NCBI RefSeq assembly: GCF_023349125.1
Contig: NZ_JAKIKT010000008.1
Span: 1-64,000 of the forward strand
DNA length: 64,000 nucleotides
Direction: 5' to 3'
DNA from: Shewanella corallii
Lineage (GTDB): Bacteria > Pseudomonadota > Gammaproteobacteria > Enterobacterales > Shewanellaceae
Position 1 is the first letter of the stretch, and every line of letters begins with the position of its first letter. Shown in pieces: positions 35,085 through 44,606 of the stretch. The translations under genes and the position numbers were made by a program. Under the pieces are notes generated by a model that made no database searches, had not been told where the DNA came from, and saw nothing but the letters and a program-made list of their open reading frames with translations.

Positions 35085-35402
35085 CTAACAAAGCTCGAAG
35101 CTAATCTTATACAAGTGAGTGATGCCGGGATAGATCTCCTGAATCACCTGTTTAAGCTGCTCCAGAGTCATATTCTCCTGGTGCGCTTCCTTATCCGACA
35201 AGCCATCAAACTCCACTTCCTGCACCGCAATAATTCGGATATCGCAAAACCAACGGTCGGCCTCAAGAGTATGTACCGGCAGGGTCTGACCAGCTATCAC
35301 CCCGGATTCACTTTCATCCCTCAGGGTAATGGTTTTACGGCCGGCCAGAATGTCCGCTTCAAATCGCTCAAAAAATGTTATCTTATGCATTGGCTGTGTC
35401 AT
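35085..35402 (-). CDS. yqfB: N4-acetylcytidine amidohydrolase-like YqfB
   Basis: A 105-residue ASCH-domain protein matching E. coli YqfB, which hydrolyses N4-acetylcytidine: ITFFERFEADILAGRKTITLRDESES at the start is the family block (key Lys in GRKTIT, Thr and Glu in RDESES), and QENMTLEQLKQVIQEIYPG follows. I use the ATG at 35402; the longer frame to 35450 is not family-like. Confidence 0.87.
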   Translation of the reverse strand: MTQPMHKITFFERFEADILAGRKTITLRDESESGVIAGQTLPVHTLEADRWFCDIRIIAVQEVEFDGLSDKEAHQENMTLEQLKQVIQEIYPGITHLYKISFELC

Positions 35403-35542
35403 GGTTATACCCACTGTAGTTTGTGCCAAAGCTGGATTATATGACGACAATTCAGTCCCGCATATGACAATGATCTGTCATTAAGGTAGAATGCGCGCCC
35501 AACGCAGTCGACCGCCCCGAAAAGCCGGTCCAGGAGTACGTC

Positions 35543-35755
35543 GTGAACAAGAAACAGAAGTTACTGAAACAGATGGCCAAGCGTGCCAAGGCCAGAGAAA
35601 ACAAGAAAGAGAAGCCGAACCCAAGCTCTAAGGTAAAGCCAAGATATATCTCCAAAGCGGAGCGTGCCAAACTGGAAGCTTTGGCTGCCGAGGAAGCGAA
35701 ACAGCAGGAAGAACAAGGTCAGGCCGACGCAACCCCATCTGCAGAGCAGGAATAA
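35543..35755 (+). CDS. DUF2986 small basic protein
   Basis: A 70-residue, highly charged protein, beginning MNKKQKLLKQMAKRAKAREN, followed by KPRYISKAERAKLEALAAEE and an acidic Q/E tail. This fits the DUF2986 family of unknown function common in marine gammaproteobacteria. The start is GTG with AGGAG 7 to 8 bases upstream. Confidence 0.82.
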   Translation: MNKKQKLLKQMAKRAKARENKKEKPNPSSKVKPRYISKAERAKLEALAAEEAKQQEEQGQADATPSAEQE

Positions 35756-35773
35756 GTTCACCTCTGATCATTA

Positions 35774-35801
35774 AGCCCCGTTCCCGGGGCTTTTTTGTTT
35801 C
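35774..35801 (+). terminator. terminator after DUF2986 gene
   Basis: AAGCCCCG-TTC-CGGGGCTTTTTT, 20 bases after the stop. Confidence 0.88.
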
Positions 35802-35819
35802 AGAATTTCTGTGCTTTCC

Positions 35820-37262
35820 CTATTTTTTATCTTCAGCGTCACCGGCATCAGCCAACTGCATCTGCACACAGGATGAAGACAAGGCACTGGAACTGGCAGG
35901 CGTGAGATCATCAAACTCCTCCTCCACTTCCGGCTCATGGGCTTTGCGCACCTTCTCAACCAAACGGTAAGCGGTATATACGCCAGCCAGGCCAAACACC
36001 ACAGAGCCCAGCGCCTGCCCCAGCAGCACACCATGCACTCCGCCCCAAAGGCCACCCAGATAGACAAATGGAATGGTCCCCAGGGTTGCCTTACCTACAT
36101 TAAAGAAGGTGGAGTATTTAGCCTTGCCGAGATTGTTGAATGACGCATTGGCGACAAACAATATCCCGTTAAAAATAAAAAAGACGGCGATATAGGTAAG
36201 GAAAAAGCTGGCAATATCAGCGCTTTGCCCCGAAAGGTCAAAGGCGTAAATCAGAGGGCCGCGGCACAGCAGCAGGATCAGCGACATCAACAATACATAA
36301 GCAGTACAAAACTGAATAGCCCGGGTCAGGGTTTCCCGCACCCTGTCAAATGACTGAGCCCCAAAGTTCTGGCCGACAATGGGCCCTATGGCGCCGGACA
36401 GGGCAAATATCATTCCAAAGGCTACCGGAATAACCCGTCCAACAACGGCCCACCCCGCGACATAGGCATCGCCATATTCTGCCACTGCCCGGGTCACCAC
36501 GGCATTGCCAATGGGGGTAGCAATATTGGTGAAAATGGCAGGAATGGCGATAGCCAGTATCGGTCTGAGGTCTGCTTTAAAGTCAGGCCAGCAGAAGCGG
36601 CCCAGTAGCTTGTGTTTGAATATTACGCCCCGGGCAGATACTAGCAGCACAGAGAGCCTCGCCAGTACGGAAGCCACTGCCGCCCCTTCTATTCCCATGG
36701 CAAACAGGAAAATAAAGATAGGGTCCAGTACCGCGTTTACGCCGCCACCAGCCAGTGTCGACATCATAGACAGTTTGGCATCGCCCACGGCCCGAAGGGC
36801 AGCGCCAAGTGCCATGGCCAAACAGATGAAGGGCAAAGATGGCACCAGAATATAGAGATAATCCTCCGCCAGCGCCTTGGTCTTGCCGCTGGCTCCCACC
36901 AACTCCAGCAGATGGGGGATGTTCCAGGTCACTATGATAGAAAGACACACAGAGGTGACCAGAGTCACCAACGCTGCGTTGAGCAGCAGGCGTCTGGCTG
37001 CAGTAAAGTCTTTCTGGCCTATGGCTTTGGACACCACTGCTCCGAGGGCAATAGAGAGTCCGATACCGATTGAAGTAGTGAAAAACGAAATGGTTCCCGC
37101 ATACCCTACCGCGGCAGCCAGTTCTTCCTGTCCCAACAGACTGAGGAAGAACATATCCAGCAAATCCACTATAAACAAGGCTGAGATCCCCACTGCGGCG
37201 GTGGAACTCATTACCCAGATATGGCGCATTATGCTGCCACTGACAAACTTGGCTTCGCCCAT
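35820..37262 (-). CDS. MATE family efflux transporter
   Basis: A 480-residue, 12-helix multidrug/toxic-compound exporter (NorM/VcmN-like) driven by Na+ or H+. MATE landmarks include VDLLDMFFLSLLGQEELAAAVGYA, PFICLAMALGAALRAVGDAK and SGAIGPIVGQNFGA. The C-terminal tail (about 440-480) is acidic (EPEVEEEFDDL), a cytoplasmic extension not needed in the family. Confidence 0.9.
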   Translation of the reverse strand: MGEAKFVSGSIMRHIWVMSSTAAVGISALFIVDLLDMFFLSLLGQEELAAAVGYAGTISFFTTSIGIGLSIALGAVVSKAIGQKDFTAARRLLLNAALVTLVTSVCLSIIVTWNIPHLLELVGASGKTKALAEDYLYILVPSLPFICLAMALGAALRAVGDAKLSMMSTLAGGGVNAVLDPIFIFLFAMGIEGAAVASVLARLSVLLVSARGVIFKHKLLGRFCWPDFKADLRPILAIAIPAIFTNIATPIGNAVVTRAVAEYGDAYVAGWAVVGRVIPVAFGMIFALSGAIGPIVGQNFGAQSFDRVRETLTRAIQFCTAYVLLMSLILLLCRGPLIYAFDLSGQSADIASFFLTYIAVFFIFNGILFVANASFNNLGKAKYSTFFNVGKATLGTIPFVYLGGLWGGVHGVLLGQALGSVVFGLAGVYTAYRLVEKVRKAHEPEVEEEFDDLTPASSSALSSSCVQMQLADAGDAEDKK

Positions 37263-37274
37263 GTAATTCCCTTT

Positions 37275-38105
37275 TTAGATATCTTCCGGTAACTCACCAC
37301 CACAGCGATTACAGTAATGAGCTTCGGGGTCATGCCCGGTTTTCAAACAATTTGGACAGCGGCGCAGATCGCGTCTGTGCACCATCTGCTGATGTATTTC
37401 CGCCGTTACTATGCCGCTGGGAATGGCAATAATGGAGTAGCCCAGCAGCATGGTCAGAGCGGCTATCGCCTGACCGAGCGCCGTATGCGGCGTAATGTCA
37501 CCATAGCCCACAGTGGTAATGGTCACTATGGTCCAGTACATAGACTGAGGAATCGAAGTAAAGCCATTCTCCGGTCCTTCCACCGCATACATTATGGTGC
37601 TCAGGACCATGACCAACAGGCTGATAGAGAAAAAGAACACAAAGATTTTGCGGCCGGACAACTTCATCGCCCGCAGCAGCATATTACCTTCACTCAAATA
37701 ACGTATCAGCTTAAGTACACGGAAGATACGGAAGAGCCTCAGTACCCGGATCAGCAGCGCCATATGTGCGCCCGGGAAGATAAGCTCCAGGTAGCTGGGC
37801 AGAATTGAGAGCAAGTCCACCACACCATAGAAACTGCGCATATATTGCAGTCGAGCTGCCGAGCAGTAAAGGCGAAGGGCATATTCAATGGTGAAGATGA
37901 CGGTAAAAAACCACTCCAACATCATGATCTGCTCACCATATTCCACCTGAACATGGCCTATGGTTTGTAGCAATACCAAGGCCACACTCAGCACAATGCA
38001 GATAATCAGCGCAATGTCGAAATACCTGCCTGCCCGGGTGTCTGTGCCAAAAATAATGGTTCTGAGTCGCAGTCGTAACACACTGTCATCAGCTTCTTTG
38101 GTCAT
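37275..38105 (-). CDS. voltage-gated K+ channel with zinc ribbon
   Basis: A 276-residue six-helix potassium channel. The S4 voltage sensor has regularly spaced arginines (RVLRLFRIFRVLKLIRY), and the pore selectivity filter is TVGYGD. The C-terminus carries a zinc ribbon, RRCPNCLKTGHD...YCNRCGG (four cysteines), which most prokaryotic Kv channels lack. I take the ATG at 38105; an upstream ATG (38138) is possible. Same strand as the MATE gene, 12 bases upstream of it. Confidence 0.88.
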   Translation of the reverse strand: MTKEADDSVLRLRLRTIIFGTDTRAGRYFDIALIICIVLSVALVLLQTIGHVQVEYGEQIMMLEWFFTVIFTIEYALRLYCSAARLQYMRSFYGVVDLLSILPSYLELIFPGAHMALLIRVLRLFRIFRVLKLIRYLSEGNMLLRAMKLSGRKIFVFFFSISLLVMVLSTIMYAVEGPENGFTSIPQSMYWTIVTITTVGYGDITPHTALGQAIAALTMLLGYSIIAIPSGIVTAEIHQQMVHRRDLRRCPNCLKTGHDPEAHYCNRCGGELPEDI

Positions 38106-38302
38106 ACACTTAACCTGTCTACATGGTTTCTTTGTCATAAAAACTGCCGATACTTTAAACCAATACGACAGAATATGTGACCTTTGTCCGGAAATTCCCT
38201 GCAGGCTTCAAGTTAAGAAAATCAACAGGAAACGAGAGTCAGCGGGATTAATTAGTGTAAGATGCAGCGATAAAATACCGCGCCCAGCCCCGTGGAGACG
38301 AA

Positions 38303-38776
38303 ATGCGCACACTGCTTTGCCTGTGTATCCTGATAGTAAGTTTGCCGCTGCAGGCAGTGGATCTGGTGGTGGTTCAAAAAGCGGACCGCACCATGACGCT
38401 GTACGACGGTAACCGGGAGATAAAACGCTACCATATCGCCATGGGTGACTCGCCTGCGGGACACAAGATCAAAGAGGGAGATCAGCGAACCCCTCAAGGC
38501 CGCTATATTCTGGACTACAAGAAAGAAGACAGCGCCTACTACCGCTCAATTCATATTTCATACCCCAACGCAGCAGATCGTCTGCGCGCCAAAGCGCTGG
38601 GTGTAAGCCCCGGCGGCCAAATTATGATCCACGGTGAAAACCCCAACTCGGAACGCTCGCCAGAGGAGCAGCAGGCATTCAACTGGACTAATGGTTGTAT
38701 CGCCGTTACCAACAAAGAGATGGATGAACTGTGGCAACTTATTCGGCCCGGCACCCCCATTGAAATTTGGCCCTGA
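38303..38776 (+). CDS. L,D-transpeptidase family protein (YkuD)
   Basis: A 157-residue exported protein with signal peptide (LIVSLPLQA-VDL). The YkuD domain has the catalytic block IMIHGENPN...NWTNGCIAVTNKEMDEL, with His and the nucleophile Cys. It is probably a YafK/ErfK-like enzyme acting on peptidoglycan or its linked lipoproteins. The gene lies 18 bases upstream of yecM. Confidence 0.88.
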   Translation: MRTLLCLCILIVSLPLQAVDLVVVQKADRTMTLYDGNREIKRYHIAMGDSPAGHKIKEGDQRTPQGRYILDYKKEDSAYYRSIHISYPNAADRLRAKALGVSPGGQIMIHGENPNSERSPEEQQAFNWTNGCIAVTNKEMDELWQLIRPGTPIEIWP

Positions 38777-38793
38777 ACACCTGAGATAAAATA

Positions 38794-39372
38794 ATGACCG
38801 ACACAAAGTTAACCCTGGATACCCTGATGCTGACCTGGCAGGATTTTGCCGGCCGCATTCAGGCCTTTACCGCAGATTTGGGATTGGCTGAGCTGGAACT
38901 TGAATGCGACCACGTCGCTTTGCGGGTAAACAGTGCCGACACAGCACAAGCTCTGGCCGATGCCTTCGAAGCCAGGGGTGAAATAATCTCCAACAATATT
39001 ATCAACGGTCGTCCAATACTGATTATCAAACTCCACCAGCCGCTGATACTTGGCGACCAGTCTGTGTATTGTGTCGAACTGCCCTTCCCCGGCGACAAGC
39101 TCTATCCGGTTGAAGGCTGGGAACATGCTGAACTGGTGCTGACGGTTGATGCCAAAGACTGTGATACTCTTGCGCAAGCCCTGATTAGCCGGTTGCCTGA
39201 AATCCAGTCGGTACTGGATGGTAAGCGTGATATCAAGGTCAAACTCAGCTCCCCAAAAGGTGAGCAGGAGCGCTTGCCCAACCCGACGATTGCCTTCAAG
39301 CGTGATGGCATCTGCGTCAAAGTTCATGCCCATACCATTGAAGCTGTGATTGCCAGCGAGCAAGCCGAGTAA
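38794..39372 (+). CDS. yecM: VOC-fold protein YecM
   Basis: A 192-residue protein of the YecM family (DUF4863-like VOC fold). ECDHVALRVNS and YCVELPFPGDKLYPVEGWEHAELVL are the conserved parts, with candidate metal ligands His and Glu. The role is unknown. It is followed 13 bases later by a methyltransferase gene. Confidence 0.8.
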   Translation: MTDTKLTLDTLMLTWQDFAGRIQAFTADLGLAELELECDHVALRVNSADTAQALADAFEARGEIISNNIINGRPILIIKLHQPLILGDQSVYCVELPFPGDKLYPVEGWEHAELVLTVDAKDCDTLAQALISRLPEIQSVLDGKRDIKVKLSSPKGEQERLPNPTIAFKRDGICVKVHAHTIEAVIASEQAE

Positions 39373-39385
39373 TAAGGAGATCCCA

Positions 39386-39985
39386 ATGGCCTCATCCCTG
39401 CCCTTTTCCCAGGCCTGTGAAAACAACAAACAGCCGATCCTCGACGAGTTGAAACCAAGGCTGAAACAGGCGCTGAGGCTATTGGAAATCGGCAGCGGAA
39501 CAGGCCAGCATGGAGCCTTTTTTGCTGCTAATCTGCCTGCGCTTGAATGGCAGATGTCAGATCTTGCTGCGAACCTGCCTCACCTGAGGCTGAGACAAAA
39601 CCAGACAGAACGTGCCAACCTGCCAACAGTGGTTGAATTGGATGTTACCCGATCAAGGGGTGAGTGCAGGTACGATGCAATATTCAGCGCCAATACCCTG
39701 CATATTATGCCTGGCTCAGCTGTCCCGGATTTCTTCCTGTGTGCTTCCAGCCATCTCCATGCAAATGGCACATTGTTTATATATGGCCCTTTTCGCTATC
39801 AGGGTGAATACACTTCGGAGTCAAACAGGGAGTTCGACCAGTTTCTGCAAAGCAGGGATCCTCTGTCTGGATTGCGGGAAATGGATGAGCTGACAAACTT
39901 GGCAGATAACGCAGGTCTAAGCCTGATGGAAGACCTTCCCATGCCAGCCAATAATCGCATGTTGGTTTTCAAAAAATCTATCTAA
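39386..39985 (+). CDS. DUF938 methyltransferase-like protein
   Basis: A 199-residue class I SAM-dependent methyltransferase fold. ALRLLEIGSGTGQHGAFFA is motif I, and FSANTLHIMPGSAVPDFF follows; this is the DUF938 family. I start at ATG 39386, which has AAGGAG 8 bases upstream. The N-terminus (LPFSQACENNKQPILDEL) is the usual DUF938 opening. Confidence 0.87.
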   Translation: MASSLPFSQACENNKQPILDELKPRLKQALRLLEIGSGTGQHGAFFAANLPALEWQMSDLAANLPHLRLRQNQTERANLPTVVELDVTRSRGECRYDAIFSANTLHIMPGSAVPDFFLCASSHLHANGTLFIYGPFRYQGEYTSESNREFDQFLQSRDPLSGLREMDELTNLADNAGLSLMEDLPMPANNRMLVFKKSI

Positions 39986-40100
39986 GCCAATACCTTGATG
40001 AATTTTCATCAAGTGAAACACTTTTCTGCCCGAGTCGACTTATACCAACTGGCGTAAAGGGGTAAGCTTAAGCGGATTAGAGACACATTAAGGAGTTATC

Positions 40101-40946
40101 ATGGGCTCTGTGACGACCAAAACCCATCCCAATGGGCTGGATTACGTTGAAATCAACACCGCACTTTGCAAGGCCCGCATCTTTATGCAAGGTGCGCAAA
40201 TCGATTATTTTGAGCCAGCAGAAAAAGGCCCGCTGCTGTGGGTCTCTGAAGCCGATGACTATCAGCCGGGGAACGGGATCCGCGGCGGTATTCCAGTATG
40301 CTGGCCATGGTTTGGCATGAGCGATAAAGAGGGATTCCCGCAACATGGCTTTGCCCGGACCCGCATCTGGTCGCTGGAATCGGTCAAAATGCAAAATGAA
40401 GTGGCGCGTCTGAGATTTGTCCTTAATATCGACGAAGCTGACAAGGTTTTCTGGCCCCACAACACTCAGGTTGCCGTGGAGTTTGAACTGACAGATACAC
40501 TCAAAGTCAGCCTCATCAACCGCAACTCTGGCGATGAGACAGTCACTCTGACTCAGGCTTTACATACTTACTTCCCTGTTGGCGATATTCATCAGTTGAA
40601 AGCGACAGGTTTCAGCGGTGCCAAATATATCGAGTTTGCCAAAGGTCCCTATCCTCAGGAAGGAGATGAAGTCAGATTCGATAGAGAAACTGACAGAGTT
40701 TATACCGAGCTGGGACAGGTTCAGCTGCTGCATACACCGGGCGGCACCATAGAAGTGAGCCGGGAAAACAGTCAGTCGGCAGTATTGTGGAACCCCTGGA
40801 TTGACAAATCAAAGTGGTTGAGTCGTTTTAACGACGAAGACTACCTGACCATGGTTTGCCATGAAGCGGCCAACGTACTGGAAGACAAACTGGTACTGGA
40901 GCCGGGACAGGAACATTCTCTGACCACAAGCATTCGCTGGCTCTAG
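40101..40946 (+). CDS. yeaD: D-hexose-6-phosphate mutarotase YeaD
   Basis: An aldose 1-epimerase-fold enzyme of 281 residues that interconverts anomers of glucose-6-phosphate and related sugars. Signature parts are GGIPVCWPWFGM, FPQHGFARTRIW with the catalytic His, and a C-terminal VLEPGQEHSLTTSIRW. AAGGAG lies close before the ATG. It is close upstream of ydbH. Confidence 0.92.
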   Translation: MGSVTTKTHPNGLDYVEINTALCKARIFMQGAQIDYFEPAEKGPLLWVSEADDYQPGNGIRGGIPVCWPWFGMSDKEGFPQHGFARTRIWSLESVKMQNEVARLRFVLNIDEADKVFWPHNTQVAVEFELTDTLKVSLINRNSGDETVTLTQALHTYFPVGDIHQLKATGFSGAKYIEFAKGPYPQEGDEVRFDRETDRVYTELGQVQLLHTPGGTIEVSRENSQSAVLWNPWIDKSKWLSRFNDEDYLTMVCHEAANVLEDKLVLEPGQEHSLTTSIRWL

Positions 40947-40954
40947 GCCCTTTG

Positions 40955-43900
40955 ATGACAGGCAGAAAACTGCTGCTATGGCTGACCGGCATACTGCTGG
41001 CAGCCACTGTCATCTTGCTGCTCAACTATCAGTGGCTGACCAAAACGCTCGTCAATCAGGTACTTGACCCCCATCAAATCCAAATTCAACAGCTTGATTT
41101 CAAACTCACTGACCCAAATATCATTTCTGTTGACCGGTTACAGCTTGAAAACCGGGGAAATCAGCTCACCTTAACCGGCTTACAGCTAAAGCTTCCCGTC
41201 CCCTTCTACCAGTTCTCCATGGAGCAACTTGGCAAGACCGAAGTTAAACTGCAACGGCTGGATTTAAACCTGATCCGCCTGCCCCAGGCTTTGCTGACCC
41301 GCAAGAGCACAGACCCGGAAACGGCCCCCGGTTCCCAATCCGAACCTTTGCCCCCGCTGCCTTCAATTCAGCTCCAGCAAGCCAGACTCAATCTCGCTGG
41401 ATTGCCCCTAAGATTTGAGAACGTTGGACTTGGAAGCATTAGTTTTGAGAACGTTAGATTTGAAGAGGTTGGCTTAAACAGCAGCCCCGCAGATACAGGG
41501 GAAGACAAAGCTCAGCGCAGCGCTGTCAACAGCATCAGGTTTGCAGGTGATCTTTATCCAGCCTACTTACCAAATTCTCAGCAAGCGCCACAGCAGCCAT
41601 TAATACAATTAACCGGTGAACTGAGCCGCTCTGCGGTGCATCTGGATGCCCAAAGTCCCCTTGGCCTGTGGAATCAAACGCTACAGCAACTTGAGGAGCA
41701 CCCACTCCTCACAGCCTTAATCCCGGCACCAACAAGGGAAATACTTGAGGCTGTCAGTGAATTACAGCTCGAAGGGGATGCCCATCTGGATCTTGATTAT
41801 CAGTTTGATGAACAGCTGCTGTTAACAGGACAAGTCAGGTCATTGTCTGTCTCCGCCCCTCTGAATACTCTGGTTGCCAAATTTTCCGGGGCAGGTACAC
41901 CCAAAGATATAGCCGGAAAAGAGCACAAACCCAGTGCCCGCCAAGACGCCTCGGAAAATGCTGAAGTTATCTCCCTCAGTTCAGACAGTATCGAATTTTC
42001 GCTGGGCTCAAGCTCACAGGACTCAGCCAAGGGTACAGGTACCAGCACCACGCTATCGCCCGGCAGCCTAAAGCTGAATAACGCCTTCGCTCTGCTGCCT
42101 CAATCAGATAACTGGCTGTCTGTCGCTAACAATCTGGAGTTGAATAGCAGCAGTGAACTTCAACTTACCTGGCAGCAACCAATACAGATTTCCCATGCCG
42201 TTGAGGAAGATAACCGGACAAACACTTTCCTCAGAGTGCAAAGCCCGGGAGAGTTGCGGCTAAGTGCAGGCAAACAAGCTTTGTCGCTAAGGCAAACTGA
42301 ACTCAGCTGCGCACAAGGTTGCAGTTTGAGCTCAGACTGGTACACCAAGATGCAGTTCCGGGAACTCAATTGGCCCCTTTACTTTTTTGCCAGCAACTCG
42401 GCTAAAAATAAGAGCACAGAGCCACCTGCACATTCATTACAGGCAAGTGCATCACAGTTAAACCAGTGGTCTGTCAAACGGGGCAAACTCGAAGGAGAAG
42501 GCAAAGTCACCGCGAGTTTTAACCCAGAGAAGAGTGCTCAAAAGCAAGCTGACACTCCACAGCCCGCATCTTCCCAACTGCTCTTGAGTGCAAATCTGCA
42601 ACTGGATGCAAACCAGCTTGATGGTGCAATGGCTGAGAACAAGCAGAGACTGTCACTCACCTCCCCCTCTCTGAAAGCTGAGCTGAGTCTGGGCATGGAT
42701 GGCGATAAACTGAGTCTGCATAAGCCTCAGTTTGCACTGTCCACACAGGGTTTTAGATTCATCTCATCAAACCGGGAACTTTCCGGCGTCGCTGAACTCA
42801 GTGCCAGTGGTGAGCAACTCGCCCTGTGGCAACCGCTGGACAAACAGGCACCACAGGTCATGTCATTGAATATTTCAGCCCGGGAGTTGAAGCTCAGTCA
42901 GCAAGGGGAGCTCTGGAACCTGCCTCTTACCAGCCTGAAACAGTCTCTGCAGTGGCAACCCACAGAGACAGGCCATGCAGGACAACTGACCACCAGTGAG
43001 AGCTGGCAAATTGGCGCCCTGCCTGTCACCAGTCACCACCAGCTAGAGAGTCTGGGCCAACAGAATTGGCGTCTTAACGGACAATGGCAAAACCAGAGCC
43101 TGCTGCCCACGCTGGAGCAGCTGCTGGCCTCCACTGTGCCCGCGGAAATGTGGAAGCAGTATCGCCCCAGAGAACTTAGCCTCAGTGGCATGCTAGAAAC
43201 CCAGGTGTCAGGCCAGGCGAATTTAACCCTGCCAATCCTGAGCCGCCCTCTTCTTGGCAAGGATAAGGTTGAGCGTCAAGCGCGGAAGATGCAGCTTGGC
43301 CAATGGCAGCTTAAGCTTGCCCCGACGCTGAATCTGGTTCAAGTCAGCAAAGGCGCTGTCAGCGCTGAAAATGGCAAAGTGTCAGCAGTATGCCAGCTTT
43401 CCTCCGGCTCAAATTCAGTTAACTGTCAGCAATTGGCTGTGACACTGGAAACCTTGAATCCTGGGCTACCGATCAACGACATTACACTCGATGGCAAAAT
43501 GGATATTGACACCCTGGGCGATGGGGGCGAACTGAATATCAAAGGTCGAGGCGAGCTGTTGGGTGGTGAGTTTTTATTGCCTCAGTTTAACCTGAGCCGC
43601 AACGATACCTCCCATGCTTATTTGGTACTGCAGGGATTAAGCTTGCCGCTATTGCTGGCGTTACAACCACTGGAAGGGGTCACCGCAACCGGAATTTTTG
43701 ATGGTGTTTTGCCAGCTAAAATTGAAAAGGGCAAAGTCAGTGTTAATGGCGGTCGCCTCGCCGCCAGAGCGCCAGGGGGGCTGATTGCGGTGACCGACAA
43801 CCCAACTGTGCTGTCACTCAGACAATCTCAACCACATCTGGATTTTGCATTTAATGCGCTGGAACATCTGGAGTACAACACACTGGCCAGCACCTTTGAT

Positions 43901-44071
43901 ATGCAACCCGGGGGGGAAGCCGAGCTGAAGGTTCAGGTTAAAGGCCGCAGTCCCGGCATAGAAAGACCTATAGAATTCAACTACAACCATGAGGAAAATC
44001 TGCTGCAACTGTTGCAAAGCCTGCAAATAGGCAACACACTGCAACAACAGCTGCAAGACTCACTCGAATAG
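40955..44071 (+). CDS. ydbH: AsmA-like envelope protein YdbH
   Basis: A 1038-residue membrane-anchored periplasmic protein. YdbH is one of the TamB/YhdP/YdbH group of AsmA-like proteins that transport phospholipids to the outer membrane, with YnbE as partner. One N-terminal helix (LLWLTGILLAATVILLLNY) precedes a long beta-rich, repetitive region with a Ser/Gln-rich middle. The conserved C-terminal dicarboxylate domain ends LLQLLQSLQIGNTLQQQLQ. I use the ATG at 40955, one codon inside an alternative TTG. ynbE and ydbL follow. Confidence 0.9.
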   Translation: MTGRKLLLWLTGILLAATVILLLNYQWLTKTLVNQVLDPHQIQIQQLDFKLTDPNIISVDRLQLENRGNQLTLTGLQLKLPVPFYQFSMEQLGKTEVKLQRLDLNLIRLPQALLTRKSTDPETAPGSQSEPLPPLPSIQLQQARLNLAGLPLRFENVGLGSISFENVRFEEVGLNSSPADTGEDKAQRSAVNSIRFAGDLYPAYLPNSQQAPQQPLIQLTGELSRSAVHLDAQSPLGLWNQTLQQLEEHPLLTALIPAPTREILEAVSELQLEGDAHLDLDYQFDEQLLLTGQVRSLSVSAPLNTLVAKFSGAGTPKDIAGKEHKPSARQDASENAEVISLSSDSIEFSLGSSSQDSAKGTGTSTTLSPGSLKLNNAFALLPQSDNWLSVANNLELNSSSELQLTWQQPIQISHAVEEDNRTNTFLRVQSPGELRLSAGKQALSLRQTELSCAQGCSLSSDWYTKMQFRELNWPLYFFASNSAKNKSTEPPAHSLQASASQLNQWSVKRGKLEGEGKVTASFNPEKSAQKQADTPQPASSQLLLSANLQLDANQLDGAMAENKQRLSLTSPSLKAELSLGMDGDKLSLHKPQFALSTQGFRFISSNRELSGVAELSASGEQLALWQPLDKQAPQVMSLNISARELKLSQQGELWNLPLTSLKQSLQWQPTETGHAGQLTTSESWQIGALPVTSHHQLESLGQQNWRLNGQWQNQSLLPTLEQLLASTVPAEMWKQYRPRELSLSGMLETQVSGQANLTLPILSRPLLGKDKVERQARKMQLGQWQLKLAPTLNLVQVSKGAVSAENGKVSAVCQLSSGSNSVNCQQLAVTLETLNPGLPINDITLDGKMDIDTLGDGGELNIKGRGELLGGEFLLPQFNLSRNDTSHAYLVLQGLSLPLLLALQPLEGVTATGIFDGVLPAKIEKGKVSVNGGRLAARAPGGLIAVTDNPTVLSLRQSQPHLDFAFNALEHLEYNTLASTFDMQPGGEAELKVQVKGRSPGIERPIEFNYNHEENLLQLLQSLQIGNTLQQQLQDSLE

Positions 44072-44081
44072 GGGAATTTCA

Positions 44082-44273
44082 GTGAATGTAATCACCAAGA
44101 CGTCGACACTTGTTCTACTGCTGCTGGCAGTGGGAGCCTGTACTCCAACGGTCAAAATTGAGCCCCCGGACAAGCCCATAGTGATAGACCTTAATGTCAA
44201 GGTTGAACACGACATCCGCATCAAAGTCGACAAGGAGCTGGATAGCTTGTTGACTGATAAAAGCCTGTTTTAA
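44082..44273 (+). CDS. ynbE: outer-membrane lipoprotein YnbE
   Basis: A 63-residue lipoprotein with lipobox AVGAC and a short mature part that includes VKIEPPDKPIVIDLNVKVEH, the YnbE family core, predicted to pair with the C-terminus of YdbH as an outer-membrane anchor. Start GTG with AGGGG upstream, 10 bases after ydbH. Confidence 0.9.
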   Translation: MNVITKTSTLVLLLLAVGACTPTVKIEPPDKPIVIDLNVKVEHDIRIKVDKELDSLLTDKSLF

Positions 44274-44286
44274 AAGGAGTCCTGAT

Positions 44287-44604
44287 ATGAAATATCTTGC
44301 CGGCCTGATGATAAGCCTGATGCTGTGTGCCAGTGCTTTTGCCATGACACTGCAGGAAGCCAAGTCACAGGGATATTTGGGTGAGCAACTTAATGGCTAT
44401 CTGGGCCAGGTGGTTGCCAACAGTGACGCCGCCGCTGTGATGCTGGAAGTGAATACCAAGCGTAAAGCTCAGTACCAAAAAATCGCCAAACAAAATGGCG
44501 TAAGTCTGGCTTTTGTGGAGCAGCAAGTTGGTGCTAAGGCGATTGCCGCAGCCAAGTCAGGAGAATTTATCCAGAGCGCTCAGGGTAGCTGGGTTAAGAA
44601 ATAA
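44287..44604 (+). CDS. ydbL: YdbL family periplasmic protein (DUF1318)
   Basis: A 105-residue exported protein with signal peptide (CASAFA-MTLQEAKSQ) and the DUF1318 pattern AKSQGYLGEQLNGYLG...NTKRKAQYQKIAKQNGVSL. It is the third gene of the ydbH-ynbE-ydbL operon and is thought to modulate the YdbH-YnbE complex. AAGGAG precedes the ATG. Confidence 0.93.
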   Translation: MKYLAGLMISLMLCASAFAMTLQEAKSQGYLGEQLNGYLGQVVANSDAAAVMLEVNTKRKAQYQKIAKQNGVSLAFVEQQVGAKAIAAAKSGEFIQSAQGSWVKK

Positions 44605-44606
44605 CC

